DNA of 64,000 nucleotides, taken from positions 11,831 through 75,830 of the forward strand of contig JANOAR010000084.1 of assembly GCA_031411235.1 (NCBI GenBank), given 5' to 3'. Each line of letters starts with the position of its first letter. The stretch's first letter is position 1. The DNA comes from JANOAR01 sp031411235 (GTDB taxonomy: Bacteria; Verrucomicrobiota; Verrucomicrobiia; Verrucomicrobiales; Verrucomicrobiaceae). Positions 32,648 through 41,186 of this stretch are shown in pieces. Both the position numbers and the translations under genes were made by a program. A model generated the notes under the pieces. That model saw only the letters and a program-made list of their open reading frames with translations, did no database searches and was not told the origin of the DNA.

Positions 32648-33124
32648 TCACTTGAAATCTGGCCCACACGTCCGCCCGCTGGCATTACGATACGTCACGG
32701 TGCCGGAGCTGCTTGTGGTCTTTGTCCCCAGCGTGCGGCCCGAGGCATCGCGGTAGGTCAGCACATCACCTTTGGCATTCGCCGTGGCCGTGGCCACTTT
32801 GCGCCCCGAGGCATCGCGCGTGGTGGCTGTGCCCGAGGATGAAGTCGATGTCGTCGCGAGCACCCGCCCGCTGCTATCGCGATGCGTGGTGGCTCCACTG
32901 CTGCTGGTGCTGGACTGCACTTTCACCCGCCCAGAGGCATCGCGCGTCGTGACGCTGCCACCGCTCGACACCGTCGAAGTATGCACCACACGGCCCGCCG
33001 CATCGCGAGCCGTTTCTTTGCCTTTCGGCAGCGTGATGGTGCTTGCCGCTGTGGGCTTCTTGTCTTCGGCACGAAGGCTGGCGATGGTGATAAACAAGAG
33101 CAGCGCGACAAAGGGAATCTTCAT
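32648..33124 (-). CDS. Exported protein of six YD-like DASGR repeats
   Basis: The start at 33124 gives a signal peptide (MKIPFVALLLFITIASLRA); the frame is open further up but without a better start. The 158-residue product is nearly all tandem repeats of about 21 residues, each with Arg-Asp-Ala-Ser-Gly-Arg followed by a Thr/Ser-rich stretch (TSSSGT), six copies with the first and last degenerate. The pattern resembles the YD/RHS-type repeats that form beta strands, but with no toxin or core domain. It is probably an extracellular or periplasmic fibrous protein. The last copy ends in TCGPDFK, with a lone Cys. It lies behind the RND gene's start side and divergent from the DUF1800 gene. Confidence 0.75.
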   Translation of the reverse strand: MKIPFVALLLFITIASLRAEDKKPTAASTITLPKGKETARDAAGRVVHTSTVSSGGSVTTRDASGRVKVQSSTSSSGATTHRDSSGRVLATTSTSSSGTATTRDASGRKVATATANAKGDVLTYRDASGRTLGTKTTSSSGTVTYRNASGRTCGPDFK

Positions 33125-33224
33125 GTGCCAAGGGTAGCGTGCGCCGTAGCGGTGGAGCAAGTCTTTTGCGGGTGTGTGCCGGTTTCTGCGCGAAACGAAT
33201 CGCTCTGAGCTGCGTTCTAGGCCC

Positions 33225-34808
33225 ATGCCTCATTCCCGCCGCCAGCTCTTGCAATCCCTCGCGCTCGGCTCTGGCGCGGCCCTCTTCACAGGCTGCGAGC
33301 AGGCCGTGACCCGCATCACCCAGCAGTTTGGCCAGAGTGTGCCAGCGCAACTCAACCCGCCTGCGAATGCGGAGATCGACCCCGATTTCCATCTGCTCTC
33401 GCGTGCCGCGTATGGCGCGTGGCCGGGTGAACTCGAACGATTGAAAGCGATGGGCCGCGAGGCGTGGATCGAGGAGCAGCTTGATCCTGAGAGCATCGAC
33501 GACACGCTCTGCGAGGCCCGTGTGAACTGGTTTGAATCCATCCGCACCAGCATTTCCGATGCCTATGATTACCGTAAAGAAGTGCTGCGCGACGAACTCA
33601 CCCGCCATGCCTTACTGCGGGCGCTGTACTCGCAGCGGCAACTCTTCGAGGTCATGGTGGAGTTCTGGGGCGACCACCTGAACATCGACTTGGAAAAAGG
33701 CGACTGCGTTTACCTGAAGCCCACCGATGACAGCGCGGTCATCCGCCGCCATGCGCTGGGGAACTTCCATGACCTCATCCGCGCCTCGGCCACCTCGCCG
33801 GCGATGCTCGTCTATCTCGATGGCAAATCGAACAAGGTGCGCAAAAACACCGACGACAAGCCCAATGAAAACTACGCCCGCGAGCTGATGGAACTGCACA
33901 CCCTGGGCGTCCACGGCGGCTATACCCAGGAGGATGTCAGCGAGGCTGCACGCTGCCTGAGCGGCTGGACTTTTGAGCCCAAACGCCTGCTCGCCTTGAA
34001 TGTGGATGAGCCCTTTTTCCGCCCCGAGTGGCATGACGCTGGCGAGAAAGTGGTGCTGGGGATCACCGTCAGCGCCAAGGCTAAAGACGAAAGTGCTAGC
34101 GACCTCGATGCCCTCGTGCGCATCGTTTGCTCGCACCCCAGCACTGCGAAGTTCATCGCCACGAAGTTGTGCCGTCGTTTCGTCGCCTATGAACCGCCAG
34201 CGGAACTCATCGAGCGGGTTGCTGCCGAGTTCAGTCGCACGGCGGGCGCGATCAAACCCATGCTGCGCATCATCCTCAACAGCGAGGAATTCGCCAGTGC
34301 GCGTGGCACGCTGTTGAAGCGTCCGCTGCGCTACATGGTCACGGCCCTGCGTGCGCTGGGAGCCGACACTCATGCCCACGCGAATGGCCCGCTCGTCCAG
34401 TATCTCGGGCGCATGGGCCACGGTTTCTTCCAGTACCCCACACCCGATGGTTACCCCGATGAAGAAGCCCCTTGGATGGGCACGCTGATGTGGCGCTGGA
34501 ACTTCGCCCTGGGGCTCGTCGATGGCAAACTCTACGGCGTCTCCCTGCCCCTGTGGCAGCTAGGCAAAGCCCTGCAAGCCACGCCCGACAACCTCGCCGC
34601 GTGGCCGCGCTGGTTCGAGCATCTGCATGGCCGGGCACCCAGCGAGGCCGAGTATGCCGCCATCGCTCCGCTCGTCATCGAAACCAGCGAGTCAGCGCCC
34701 GAACTGGAGCATCCCAAGCGCCCCCGCAAACCCTCACCAGACCTCGACGCGCAGCACAAAGAACTGCTCGGCATGTTGCTCGCCAGCCCAGCCTTCCAAC
34801 GCTGCTAG
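33225..34808 (+). CDS. DUF1800 family exported protein
   Basis: The start at 33225 (MPHSRRQLLQSLALGSGAALFTGCEQ) combines a twin-arginine-like SRRQLLQ with a lipobox-like FTGC, suggesting export by Tat and possible lipid attachment. The 527-residue protein has the DUF1800 hallmarks: HLLSRAAYGAWPGEL, MVEFWGDHLNID, LIRASATSPAMLVYLDGKSNK, ENYARELMELHTLGVHGGYTQEDVSEAARCLSGWTF, TAKFIATKLCRRFV. It is followed 73 bases later by a DUF1501 gene, the regular partner. The pair is common in Planctomycetes, Verrucomicrobia and Proteobacteria. Function is not established, with export-linked or polymer-associated roles suggested. Confidence 0.93.
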   Translation: MPHSRRQLLQSLALGSGAALFTGCEQAVTRITQQFGQSVPAQLNPPANAEIDPDFHLLSRAAYGAWPGELERLKAMGREAWIEEQLDPESIDDTLCEARVNWFESIRTSISDAYDYRKEVLRDELTRHALLRALYSQRQLFEVMVEFWGDHLNIDLEKGDCVYLKPTDDSAVIRRHALGNFHDLIRASATSPAMLVYLDGKSNKVRKNTDDKPNENYARELMELHTLGVHGGYTQEDVSEAARCLSGWTFEPKRLLALNVDEPFFRPEWHDAGEKVVLGITVSAKAKDESASDLDALVRIVCSHPSTAKFIATKLCRRFVAYEPPAELIERVAAEFSRTAGAIKPMLRIILNSEEFASARGTLLKRPLRYMVTALRALGADTHAHANGPLVQYLGRMGHGFFQYPTPDGYPDEEAPWMGTLMWRWNFALGLVDGKLYGVSLPLWQLGKALQATPDNLAAWPRWFEHLHGRAPSEAEYAAIAPLVIETSESAPELEHPKRPRKPSPDLDAQHKELLGMLLASPAFQRC

Positions 34809-34846
34809 AAAAGCAAACCCAGGCGACTCACCCCCGATCTTCTGGC

Positions 34847-34877
34847 ATTCATCACTCATAACTCATCATTCATAACT
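34847..34877 (+). repeat. Heptamer repeat tract (ATTCATA-like, four copies) before the DUF1501 start
   Basis: Four heptamers (ATTCATC, ACTCATA, ACTCATC, ATTCATA) run in tandem and end 4 bases before the ATG at 34882, where a ribosome-binding site would be expected. The same heptamer, in the same orientation relative to the gene, lies before the esterase start at 58895. Confidence 0.6.
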
Positions 34878-34881
34878 GGTC

Positions 34882-36105
34882 ATGTCCACCCGCCGCGCCC
34901 TCTTCTCCACCCTTGCTGCTGCCTTCGCGCCTCGTGCGGCTGATGCGCCCCAGCATACCCTCGTCTGCGTGTTCCTGCGCGGCGGTGCCGACACGCTCAA
35001 TCTAGTCGTGCCCTACGCTGACGATGCCTACTACCACGCGCGGCCCACGCTGGCGATCAAGGCTCCCTCGCGCAATGGCGTGGATGCCGCCTGTGCGCTG
35101 CGCCTCGATGATCGCTATGGCTTCCACCCGGCGCTGGCCCCGCTGGAGCCACTCTTTAAAGAAGGTCGCCTCGGCATCGTGCAGAGCGTGGGGCTGAAGG
35201 ACAACACCAGCGGCTCACACTTCGAGTGCCAAGACCAAATGGAGCACGGCGATAGCGCTGAAGGCCGCGCTGCTGGCGGTGGCTGGCTGGGCCGCTACCT
35301 GCGCACGCAAATGAATACTCAAGCCTCCGCGCTCTCCGCCGTGGCCATCGGCACCACACTGCCCGAGAGCCTGCGCGGAGCCCCCTCGGTCAGCGTTTTG
35401 GAGAAGCTGCAAGACATCGCCATCAAGACCCCCACGGGCAAACCCAACGCCGTGGTCGCGGCACTCAGCGCCCTCTACGGCGGCGATGCGAGCCAGCTTG
35501 GCCAGCGCGGTTTGCAGACGCTCGACCTCTTCCAGCGTGTCGCGGCACTCCATGAAACACAGTCCGCGCCCGCCAACGGTGCCGAGTACCCCAAGGAGCG
35601 CTTCGGCGAAGGCCTGCGTGAGATCGCTCGACTCATCCGCGCTCGCGTCGGCCTAGAGGTCGCCTGCATCGACCTGCCCGGCTGGGACAGCCACTTCGTC
35701 CAAGGTAGCGCCACAGGCCAACTCGCAGGCAACGCTAAAATATTAGCCGAAGGCCTCGCTGCGCTCGACACCGATCTGCGTGCCGAACGCAGCAGCTACA
35801 CCGTGCTGGTGATGACTGAATTCGGCAGGCGCGTGTATGAAAACGCCTCGCTCGGCACCGACCACGGGCGCGGCTTTGCCTGCATGGCCATCGGCGACAA
35901 CATCCATGGTGGCCAAGTGCATGGCCCGTGGCCCGTCGTCCCCATTAATGAAACCGACCCCGACCCGCGCGGCCCCGGCGGCGTCGTCATCGAGCACGAC
36001 ATTCGCGATGTCTTCACCGAGGTGCTGCGCGGCGCGATGGGCCTAGCCGATGCCAGCACCATCTTCCCCAGCTATGAGGCACAACGCGTCGGACTGCTGG
36101 GGTGA
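34882..36105 (+). CDS. DUF1501 family exported protein
   Basis: The 407-residue protein starts with a short Tat-like leader (MSTRRALFSTLAAAFAPRA). It has the DUF1501 signatures VCVFLRGGADTLNLVVPY, HPALAPLEPLFKEGRLGIVQSVG, GSHFECQDQMEHG, GWLGRYL, the metal-site-like CIDLPGWDSHFVQG, VLVMTEFGRRVYENASLGTDHGRGFACMAIG and DIRDVFTEVL. DUF1501 is related in fold to alkaline phosphatase/sulfatase-type proteins, but its reaction is unproven. Upstream is the DUF1800 partner. The leader is preceded by a heptamer repeat rather than a Shine-Dalgarno site. A 10-bp stem-loop overlaps the stop codon. Confidence 0.94.
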   Translation: MSTRRALFSTLAAAFAPRAADAPQHTLVCVFLRGGADTLNLVVPYADDAYYHARPTLAIKAPSRNGVDAACALRLDDRYGFHPALAPLEPLFKEGRLGIVQSVGLKDNTSGSHFECQDQMEHGDSAEGRAAGGGWLGRYLRTQMNTQASALSAVAIGTTLPESLRGAPSVSVLEKLQDIAIKTPTGKPNAVVAALSALYGGDASQLGQRGLQTLDLFQRVAALHETQSAPANGAEYPKERFGEGLREIARLIRARVGLEVACIDLPGWDSHFVQGSATGQLAGNAKILAEGLAALDTDLRAERSSYTVLVMTEFGRRVYENASLGTDHGRGFACMAIGDNIHGGQVHGPWPVVPINETDPDPRGPGGVVIEHDIRDVFTEVLRGAMGLADASTIFPSYEAQRVGLLG

Positions 36106-36117
36106 ATCCAGCAGTCC
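36091..36117. terminator. Stem-loop overlapping the DUF1501 stop codon
   Basis: GGACTGCTGG (36091-36100) pairs perfectly with CCAGCAGTCC (36108-36117) around a 7-base loop that contains the TGA. It lies between convergent genes and has no T-tract. Confidence 0.6.
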
Positions 36118-36129
36118 AGCGAAAGCGGC

Positions 36130-37146
36130 TTAGTTCTTCGCTGCCTTGAGCTTCTCCAGCAGGTAGTCCCTCGACGACGCATGGGGCGAGTCGGGAGCCA
36201 TCGGATAATTCAGCTCGCAGGCCACGCCCACAGCCTTCAGCCGCTCTTGCAGCTTCACGCCGAAATTCGACGTGTGCGTGGGATCCTTCTGCGGCTGGCC
36301 CAGCGCAGGGGGCACCGAGTAGTGCATGTAGATCGGCGGATCGTCACTCGTGACGAGCGCATACGGCGAGTACTCCGCGATCCACGGCAGGATCGTATCG
36401 CGCTTCGCCAGGAATTCATCGAACTGCGTCGTCTTCTTCACAGCGTTAGCAGCGAAACCAAAAGCGTGGCCACCGTAGGTGCTGTTCGGCGTCCACTCCT
36501 TCATCTGCGCGGGATCCAGCGTGGTCTGCGCACCATCCACGGCAGCGCACCACAGGCGGGTCGATTCATGGGCAATGGGGTCGCTGCTTTTTGCATCCGC
36601 CATGTCATCATGGAAGGCCAGCCACAGGCTGGAACAAGCGCCCGCAGAACCACCCGAGGCACCAATGCGAGCCTTGTCGATGTTCCACTCAGCCGCCTTA
36701 CTGCGCACGAATTGCAGTGCCCGCGCCGCATCGCCCAGCGGGCCTTTGACCGGTGGCACCACTTTGTCCGCCGTGGCTTCGGGGATGAAGCGATACTCCA
36801 CCGACACCACCGAGATACCCGCCTTCAAAAAGGTATCCAAAAACCCCGCAGCCCCCGTGCGATCGCCGCCCATCCAGCCACCGCCATGGATGTAAAACAG
36901 CAGTGGCGTAGGCTTGTCGGAAGCCGCCTTCCAAAAGTGGATCACCTGCTTCTTGTGTGGGCCATAGGCCACATCGGCGAGCGTGGGCTGCACCGAGTAG
37001 GTCACAGGCTTCTTCACGGCGGGTGCCGCAGCCTTGGCGGGCGCAGCGGGTTTAGCAGGCTTGCCAGGAGCGGCAGTTTGGGCAAAGGCTGGCGACAAAG
37101 ATGTCGCGGCGATGCAAAGCAGAGAGCTGAGATGTTTGATGATCAT
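36130..37146 (-). CDS. Exported alpha/beta-hydrolase (acetyl-esterase/BD-FAE type)
   Basis: The start at 37146 is preceded by GGGAAGG eight bases upstream and gives a signal peptide (MIIKHLSSLLCIAATSLSPAFAQ), then an Ala/Pro/Lys linker. The 338-residue protein has the HGGGW oxyanion motif (FYIHGGGWMGGD), the nucleophile elbow GASGGSAGA and a candidate catalytic His near the C-terminus (DSPHASSRDY). This is the hormone-sensitive-lipase/BD-FAE group of carboxylesterases, which often remove acetyl or feruloyl groups from polysaccharides. It is convergent with the DUF1501 gene and divergent from the FAD monooxygenase. The exact ester is unknown. Confidence 0.9.
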   Translation of the reverse strand: MIIKHLSSLLCIAATSLSPAFAQTAAPGKPAKPAAPAKAAAPAVKKPVTYSVQPTLADVAYGPHKKQVIHFWKAASDKPTPLLFYIHGGGWMGGDRTGAAGFLDTFLKAGISVVSVEYRFIPEATADKVVPPVKGPLGDAARALQFVRSKAAEWNIDKARIGASGGSAGACSSLWLAFHDDMADAKSSDPIAHESTRLWCAAVDGAQTTLDPAQMKEWTPNSTYGGHAFGFAANAVKKTTQFDEFLAKRDTILPWIAEYSPYALVTSDDPPIYMHYSVPPALGQPQKDPTHTSNFGVKLQERLKAVGVACELNYPMAPDSPHASSRDYLLEKLKAAKN

Positions 37147-37262
37147 GGAGCCTTCCCAAACGCCGTTCGCTCCAGGCCTTATCTCGCGAATCGAGTGCTG
37201 GGCGATTTTCCTCGCCATCGCTCGCACCACCATCCGGCCTATGCCATGCTCGCCGCAACAAC

Positions 37263-38414
37263 ATGGGCCACGCAGCAGAAGTCATCATCATCGGCGGAGG
37301 CATTGCGGGCTTAGCCGTGGCCATTGGGCTACGGCAGCGCGGAGTTGCCGCACTAGTGCTGGAACAGGCTCCCGAACTGCGAGAGATCGGCGCAGGCCTA
37401 TTGCTCGCGCCTAATGCCTGTGCGGTGCTGGAGCTGCTGGGAGCCTTGCCAGCGTTGCTCGATGGCCGCTCGGTCAACGTGAGGCGCTGGGAGTTGGGCA
37501 ATGCCGAAGGCAAGCTGCTGTCTGCCCTCACCATCCCTCGCCCCGGCGAGAAAAGTATCAGCACGAGGCGCAGTGATCTGCAAGTGGCGCTCAGGGAACA
37601 ACTGCCGAGCGATGCGGTGCAACTCGGTTGCGCCGTGACCGATGCCGAACTCACCGACCACGGTGTGCGGCTCACGATTACCGAGGGACGGAAAATTTCA
37701 GCGAGCCAAGTCATCGTTGCCGACGGTGCCCACTCAGCCGTCCGCTCAGCGCTGTGGCCTGGGCGTGAGCCGCGCTACTGCGGCTATGTCGGCTGGCGTG
37801 GCCTTGTGGATAGGGTGCCCGCAGGCTGGGAGAATGAGCGCGTGACCGAGCGCTGGGGGCGCGGCAGACGCTTCGGTATTGCCCCTGTCGGCGGCAGTCG
37901 TACCTACTGGTATGCGAGTGCGAATGTGCCCGAGGCGCAGTGCCGTGAGCGGGTGTCGATAGCACAATTGCAGCGCGATTTTGCTAATTGGCATGATCCG
38001 GTGGCAGAGATTTTAGCAGCCACTCCCGATCATGCATTGCTGCAACATCCCATCTCGGATCGTCGTCCGAGCTGGCATTGGCAACGCGAGGAAAAGGCCG
38101 TGCTGCTAGGCGATGCCGCGCATCCGCTGACGCCGAACCTCGGCCAAGGTGCGTCGATGGCGCTGGAGGATGCGTGGGAACTGGCGGCGCACTGGGGACA
38201 GCCTGATGCGATGGCCAACTTCGAGCGAAAGCGAAGGCTGCGTTTGCTACGATTGTGGGCCGTGTCGCGATGGTTCGGCTTCATGATCCAGTGGGAAAAT
38301 CCAGCGCTGTGCTGGCTGCGAGATACGCAGATGCTGCTGCAACCCGATGCCCTAGCGACGACGACGATGCGCGGATTGCTGAGGTTCAAACCCACGGAGA
38401 TGCCGACGCCATGA
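37263..38414 (+). CDS. FAD-dependent monooxygenase (PHBH/zeaxanthin-epoxidase-like)
   Basis: The 383-residue protein has the FAD dinucleotide motif GGGIAGLAVAIGLRQRG (residues 10-26) ending in the acidic LEQ, the DG motif VIVADGAHSAVRSAL, and the second FAD motif GDAAHPLTPNLGQGASMALEDAW. This is the class A flavoprotein monooxygenase family (salicylate, para-hydroxybenzoate and zeaxanthin-epoxidase-like). It hydroxylates or epoxidises a substrate using NAD(P)H and oxygen. Its stop overlaps the start of the next gene as ATGA (38411-38414). The partner is a membrane di-iron desaturase/hydroxylase, so an isoprenoid, carotenoid or lipid substrate is a reasonable inference; an aromatic substrate is the alternative. 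Confidence 0.9.
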   Translation: MGHAAEVIIIGGGIAGLAVAIGLRQRGVAALVLEQAPELREIGAGLLLAPNACAVLELLGALPALLDGRSVNVRRWELGNAEGKLLSALTIPRPGEKSISTRRSDLQVALREQLPSDAVQLGCAVTDAELTDHGVRLTITEGRKISASQVIVADGAHSAVRSALWPGREPRYCGYVGWRGLVDRVPAGWENERVTERWGRGRRFGIAPVGGSRTYWYASANVPEAQCRERVSIAQLQRDFANWHDPVAEILAATPDHALLQHPISDRRPSWHWQREEKAVLLGDAAHPLTPNLGQGASMALEDAWELAAHWGQPDAMANFERKRRLRLLRLWAVSRWFGFMIQWENPALCWLRDTQMLLQPDALATTTMRGLLRFKPTEMPTP

Positions 38415-39196
38415 GCAAGCCTTCGCTTGAATCGCTGGGCACGGATTTGCTGCGAACGACTGTGTGGGAGCGCCTGCGCTGCCTCTTGCTGCCATTCATG
38501 ACATGCGTGTGCTTCTTCGCAGCAGGTGCGCGTGGTTGGTGGATCGTGGCTTTGGCTTGTGCGGTGGCGCAGAGTTTCTTCACCTATGCCTCGGTATCGC
38601 ACGATCTGGTGCATCGCACACTGCGGCTGCCGCACTGGCTCAATGAATGGCTGCTCTGCCTCATCGAAGTTCTGTCATTTCGCTCGGGCCATGCCTTCCG
38701 AGCATCGCATTTGCACCATCACCAGCGCTTCCCCCACGAAGATGATTTGGAAGGCGCAGCGGCGCGCCTGACGTGGTACGGCGCACTGCTCGATGGGCTG
38801 ACGGCCCAGTGGCGAATGTGGCGCTGGGCACTGCGACACAGCTCAGGCAATAGTCGCCGCTGGATCGTGGGCGAGGGGATCGGCGTGCTGCTGTGGGCCG
38901 CGCTCTGCGTGATGTCATCCGTCGGTCTCGCCTACCTCGTCGTGACCATCGCCGGGAGCTGGGTGTATCCCTTGATGACGAGCTACATGCCGCACGATGC
39001 CAGCGCTACGGATCCGCTGCGGCAGACGAGGCTGTATCGAGGCCATCTGGTGGCTTGGCTGGCCTGGCAGCACCTCTATCATCTGGAGCACCATCTTTAC
39101 CCCCAGGTGCCGCATCAACGCTGGCCAGAATTGGCACGTCGGCTCGATCCATACTTTGCGCAGCAGGGCATCGTGCCCATCATTCTTTGGCGATGA
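38411..39196 (+). CDS. Membrane di-iron fatty-acid desaturase/beta-carotene hydroxylase-type protein
   Basis: The start ATG at 38411 overlaps the previous stop. The 261-residue membrane protein has the three His boxes of the desaturase/hydroxylase superfamily: HDLVH (64-68), HLHHH with a following HEDD (100-112) and HLYHLEHH (221-228). Hydrophobic helices lie at about 24-58, 78-92 and 155-195. The short length and HLYHLEHHLYPQVP ending match the CrtR-like/fatty-acid desaturase family, which inserts a double bond or hydroxyl into lipids or carotenoids using oxygen. It overlaps the next gene as ATGA (39193-39196). The substrate is inferred only from family and neighbour. Confidence 0.88.
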   Translation: MSKPSLESLGTDLLRTTVWERLRCLLLPFMTCVCFFAAGARGWWIVALACAVAQSFFTYASVSHDLVHRTLRLPHWLNEWLLCLIEVLSFRSGHAFRASHLHHHQRFPHEDDLEGAAARLTWYGALLDGLTAQWRMWRWALRHSSGNSRRWIVGEGIGVLLWAALCVMSSVGLAYLVVTIAGSWVYPLMTSYMPHDASATDPLRQTRLYRGHLVAWLAWQHLYHLEHHLYPQVPHQRWPELARRLDPYFAQQGIVPIILWR

Positions 39197-40167
39197 ATTC
39201 ACGCGACTCCAAATCCTTCTTTGCAGCAGTCATCGGCGATGGGCGATCTTTGATTTTACTCACCGCCATCGCGCTCGCCTTCTCGGGTGGCGGAGCGCTG
39301 TTTCTCTCCGCCACGGGCCATTTTTTGCCCCACGATGTGGCCTTCCTCGGCATGGAACCTGCCGCGCTGTGTGGGCTCAATCAGTGCCGCATCGTGCATT
39401 TCATGATCCACGACCGAGCGTCCTTCGGTGGCGTGCTGCTGGCCATTTCGGTGCTGTATGTATGGCTCGCACTCTTCCCTCTACGCGAAGGCGAGAGCTG
39501 GGCGTGGTGGACGTTGGTGCTGACGAATGTCACAGGCTTCGGCAGTTTCCTGGCCTACCTCGGCTACGGCTATCTGGATGGCTGGCACGCCTGGGCTACC
39601 GTGCTGCTGCTGCCCGTGACGGGCGCAGGCCTATGGCTCACGCGAAGGCTGTGCGTGCGCCCCTTCAACTGGGCTCCAGGTTGGCAGCCCGCAGGCTGGG
39701 CATCGCGAGCAAGCCTGTTGTCTGGCGCGACATGGACATCGAGGGAAGCCTGGGGACGGCTGCTCTGGCTGAGCTGGGGAGCTGGCCTGGCGGGAGCAGG
39801 CACCACCATTTTAGCCGTCGGTATGACGCATGTCTTCGTGCCCAGCGACCTCGCTTTCATTGGCTACACGCTGGAGCAACTTCATGCTATCAATCCACGC
39901 CTAGTGCCTCTCATTGCGCATGATCGCGCTGGCTTCGGCGGTGGCGTGTTCACCACTGGCCTGCTAATTCTTTGCGTGGTGTGGAAGGCACAGCCCTCGC
40001 GGCATGTCTGGCAAGCCCTCACATTGGCGGGCCTCATCGGCTTCACCAGTGCTATCGGCGTGCATTACCCCATCGGCTATCTGGATGTGTCACACTTGGT
40101 GCCAGCCTGGGCTGGTGCATTGTGCTTTGGCACTGGAGCCTGGTTGTTGTGGCGGCGGTATCGGTAA
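39193..40167 (+). CDS. Multi-pass membrane protein with internal duplication, unknown function
   Basis: The 324-residue protein starts at 39193, overlapping the desaturase stop. It has about eight hydrophobic helices and two similar halves: PHDVAFLG (46-53), HDRASFGG (73-80) and GYLD in the first; PSDLAFIG (217-224), HDRAGFGG (243-250) and GYLD in the second. The repeated His-Asp-Arg...Phe-Gly-Gly motif may bind metal, cofactor or lipid. I do not recognise a named family with a known job. Very tight coupling to the FAD monooxygenase and di-iron hydroxylase suggests a shared membrane redox or lipid/carotenoid pathway. The mention is inference; the duplication is visible directly. Confidence 0.75.
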   Translation: MNSRDSKSFFAAVIGDGRSLILLTAIALAFSGGGALFLSATGHFLPHDVAFLGMEPAALCGLNQCRIVHFMIHDRASFGGVLLAISVLYVWLALFPLREGESWAWWTLVLTNVTGFGSFLAYLGYGYLDGWHAWATVLLLPVTGAGLWLTRRLCVRPFNWAPGWQPAGWASRASLLSGATWTSREAWGRLLWLSWGAGLAGAGTTILAVGMTHVFVPSDLAFIGYTLEQLHAINPRLVPLIAHDRAGFGGGVFTTGLLILCVVWKAQPSRHVWQALTLAGLIGFTSAIGVHYPIGYLDVSHLVPAWAGALCFGTGAWLLWRRYR

Positions 40168-40196
40168 TAACGACCTGAGCGTGGCTGAATACCCAG

Positions 40197-41081
40197 CTAG
40201 CGCTGGCTGGCAGGAAACGCGCTGGCGTCATCGCGTTGCAACTGTTCGCGTTGGAGCATCATCTTGGCTTTTGCCTCATCTTCCTCAAACACCGCGAGGC
40301 CGATGACGCCGACGTTGCGTGCTTGGCCACTTTGGGCGGCTTTGGAATCGGCAACGCCGCCGAAGAGAAATTGTCTGGAGCGGCTGTCGTTGACCCGGTA
40401 GCCGTCGATGACGATGGACTTGTGCGCATCCACCACAAAACCCCGCTGCGCATAACCTGCGGTTTGTCCAGTGAGCGTGTTGATACCGTCCACACTCACA
40501 AGCACCTCCAAACGTTTGGCCGTTCTGTTGTCCAAACGCACGCTGTATGGTCGCCCCGCTTCACCCACGACGATACGCTTCCCTTTTGCCTCCAGGTGGG
40601 GGAAGGCACTGCCGCTGAGATTGACCAAGCCCGTGCTCAAACGCTCACCTGCCGCCTTGAAGAGCCCGCCATGTTTGCTGCCACCGGCGAGGAGGTCGGC
40701 CATCGCCTTGGCCCCAGGCTCATCGTTGTATTGAAAGGAGTCCACTGCGGTAGGCACCCCAGACTGCCGGTAGAACTGCGTGGGATTCATGCGCGAATAT
40801 TTGCTGTAGCCAGCCGAGGTGCCCAGTCCTGGGCGGTCGAGCAGTGCTCTGGAAACGTGGGGTTGGGATGCCGCACCTGCGCTGGCAACCATACCAAGGC
40901 GCGCCCCGAGCAGTGCGCCCATTATTGCACCACTCGCGGCCCCCTCAGAGCGGGTGGTACTGGAGGCAACATTGAGTTGGGAGGACTCAGGGCTGGTGCA
41001 AGAAGACAAGCCGAGGGGCAAGGTAACCGCACCCAGAAGCAAGAGCGCACAATGACGGAAGATGGATTGGTTCGCGGACAT
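40197..41081 (-). CDS. Predicted lipoprotein with glycine-zipper-like segment
   Basis: The 294-residue protein begins with a lipoprotein signal (MSANQSIFRH..., then GLSSC as lipobox). A Gly/Ala-rich zipper-like stretch (GAASGAIMGALLGARLG) follows at about 47-63, then a soluble domain with RPYSVRLDNRTAKRLEVLVSVDG and GFVVDAHKSIVIDGYRV, a beta-sandwich-like pattern also seen in other uncharacterised exported proteins. It is convergent with the cassette at 37263-40167. Function is unknown. The upstream 540 bases hold a large palindromic repeat and no gene. Confidence 0.75.
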   Translation of the reverse strand: MSANQSIFRHCALLLLGAVTLPLGLSSCTSPESSQLNVASSTTRSEGAASGAIMGALLGARLGMVASAGAASQPHVSRALLDRPGLGTSAGYSKYSRMNPTQFYRQSGVPTAVDSFQYNDEPGAKAMADLLAGGSKHGGLFKAAGERLSTGLVNLSGSAFPHLEAKGKRIVVGEAGRPYSVRLDNRTAKRLEVLVSVDGINTLTGQTAGYAQRGFVVDAHKSIVIDGYRVNDSRSRQFLFGGVADSKAAQSGQARNVGVIGLAVFEEDEAKAKMMLQREQLQRDDASAFPASQR

Positions 41082-41186
41082 GGATGGGTTTTATCCGCGA
41101 GCCGCAACGAAGGCAAGTTGCGCCTGCAAAATGTTAACTCTAATGTTTTATAAGCTCGAGCGGATGGGCCAAGGCATGGGCCTTCT

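Noticed and set aside
32660..33060. Repeats of about 63 bases that could suggest a CRISPR array
   Set aside because: They code for the DASGR protein repeats in one frame; no unique spacers.
32648..33124. RHS/polymorphic toxin fragment
   Set aside because: Repeats only, with a signal peptide and no core or toxin domain, and no immunity gene.
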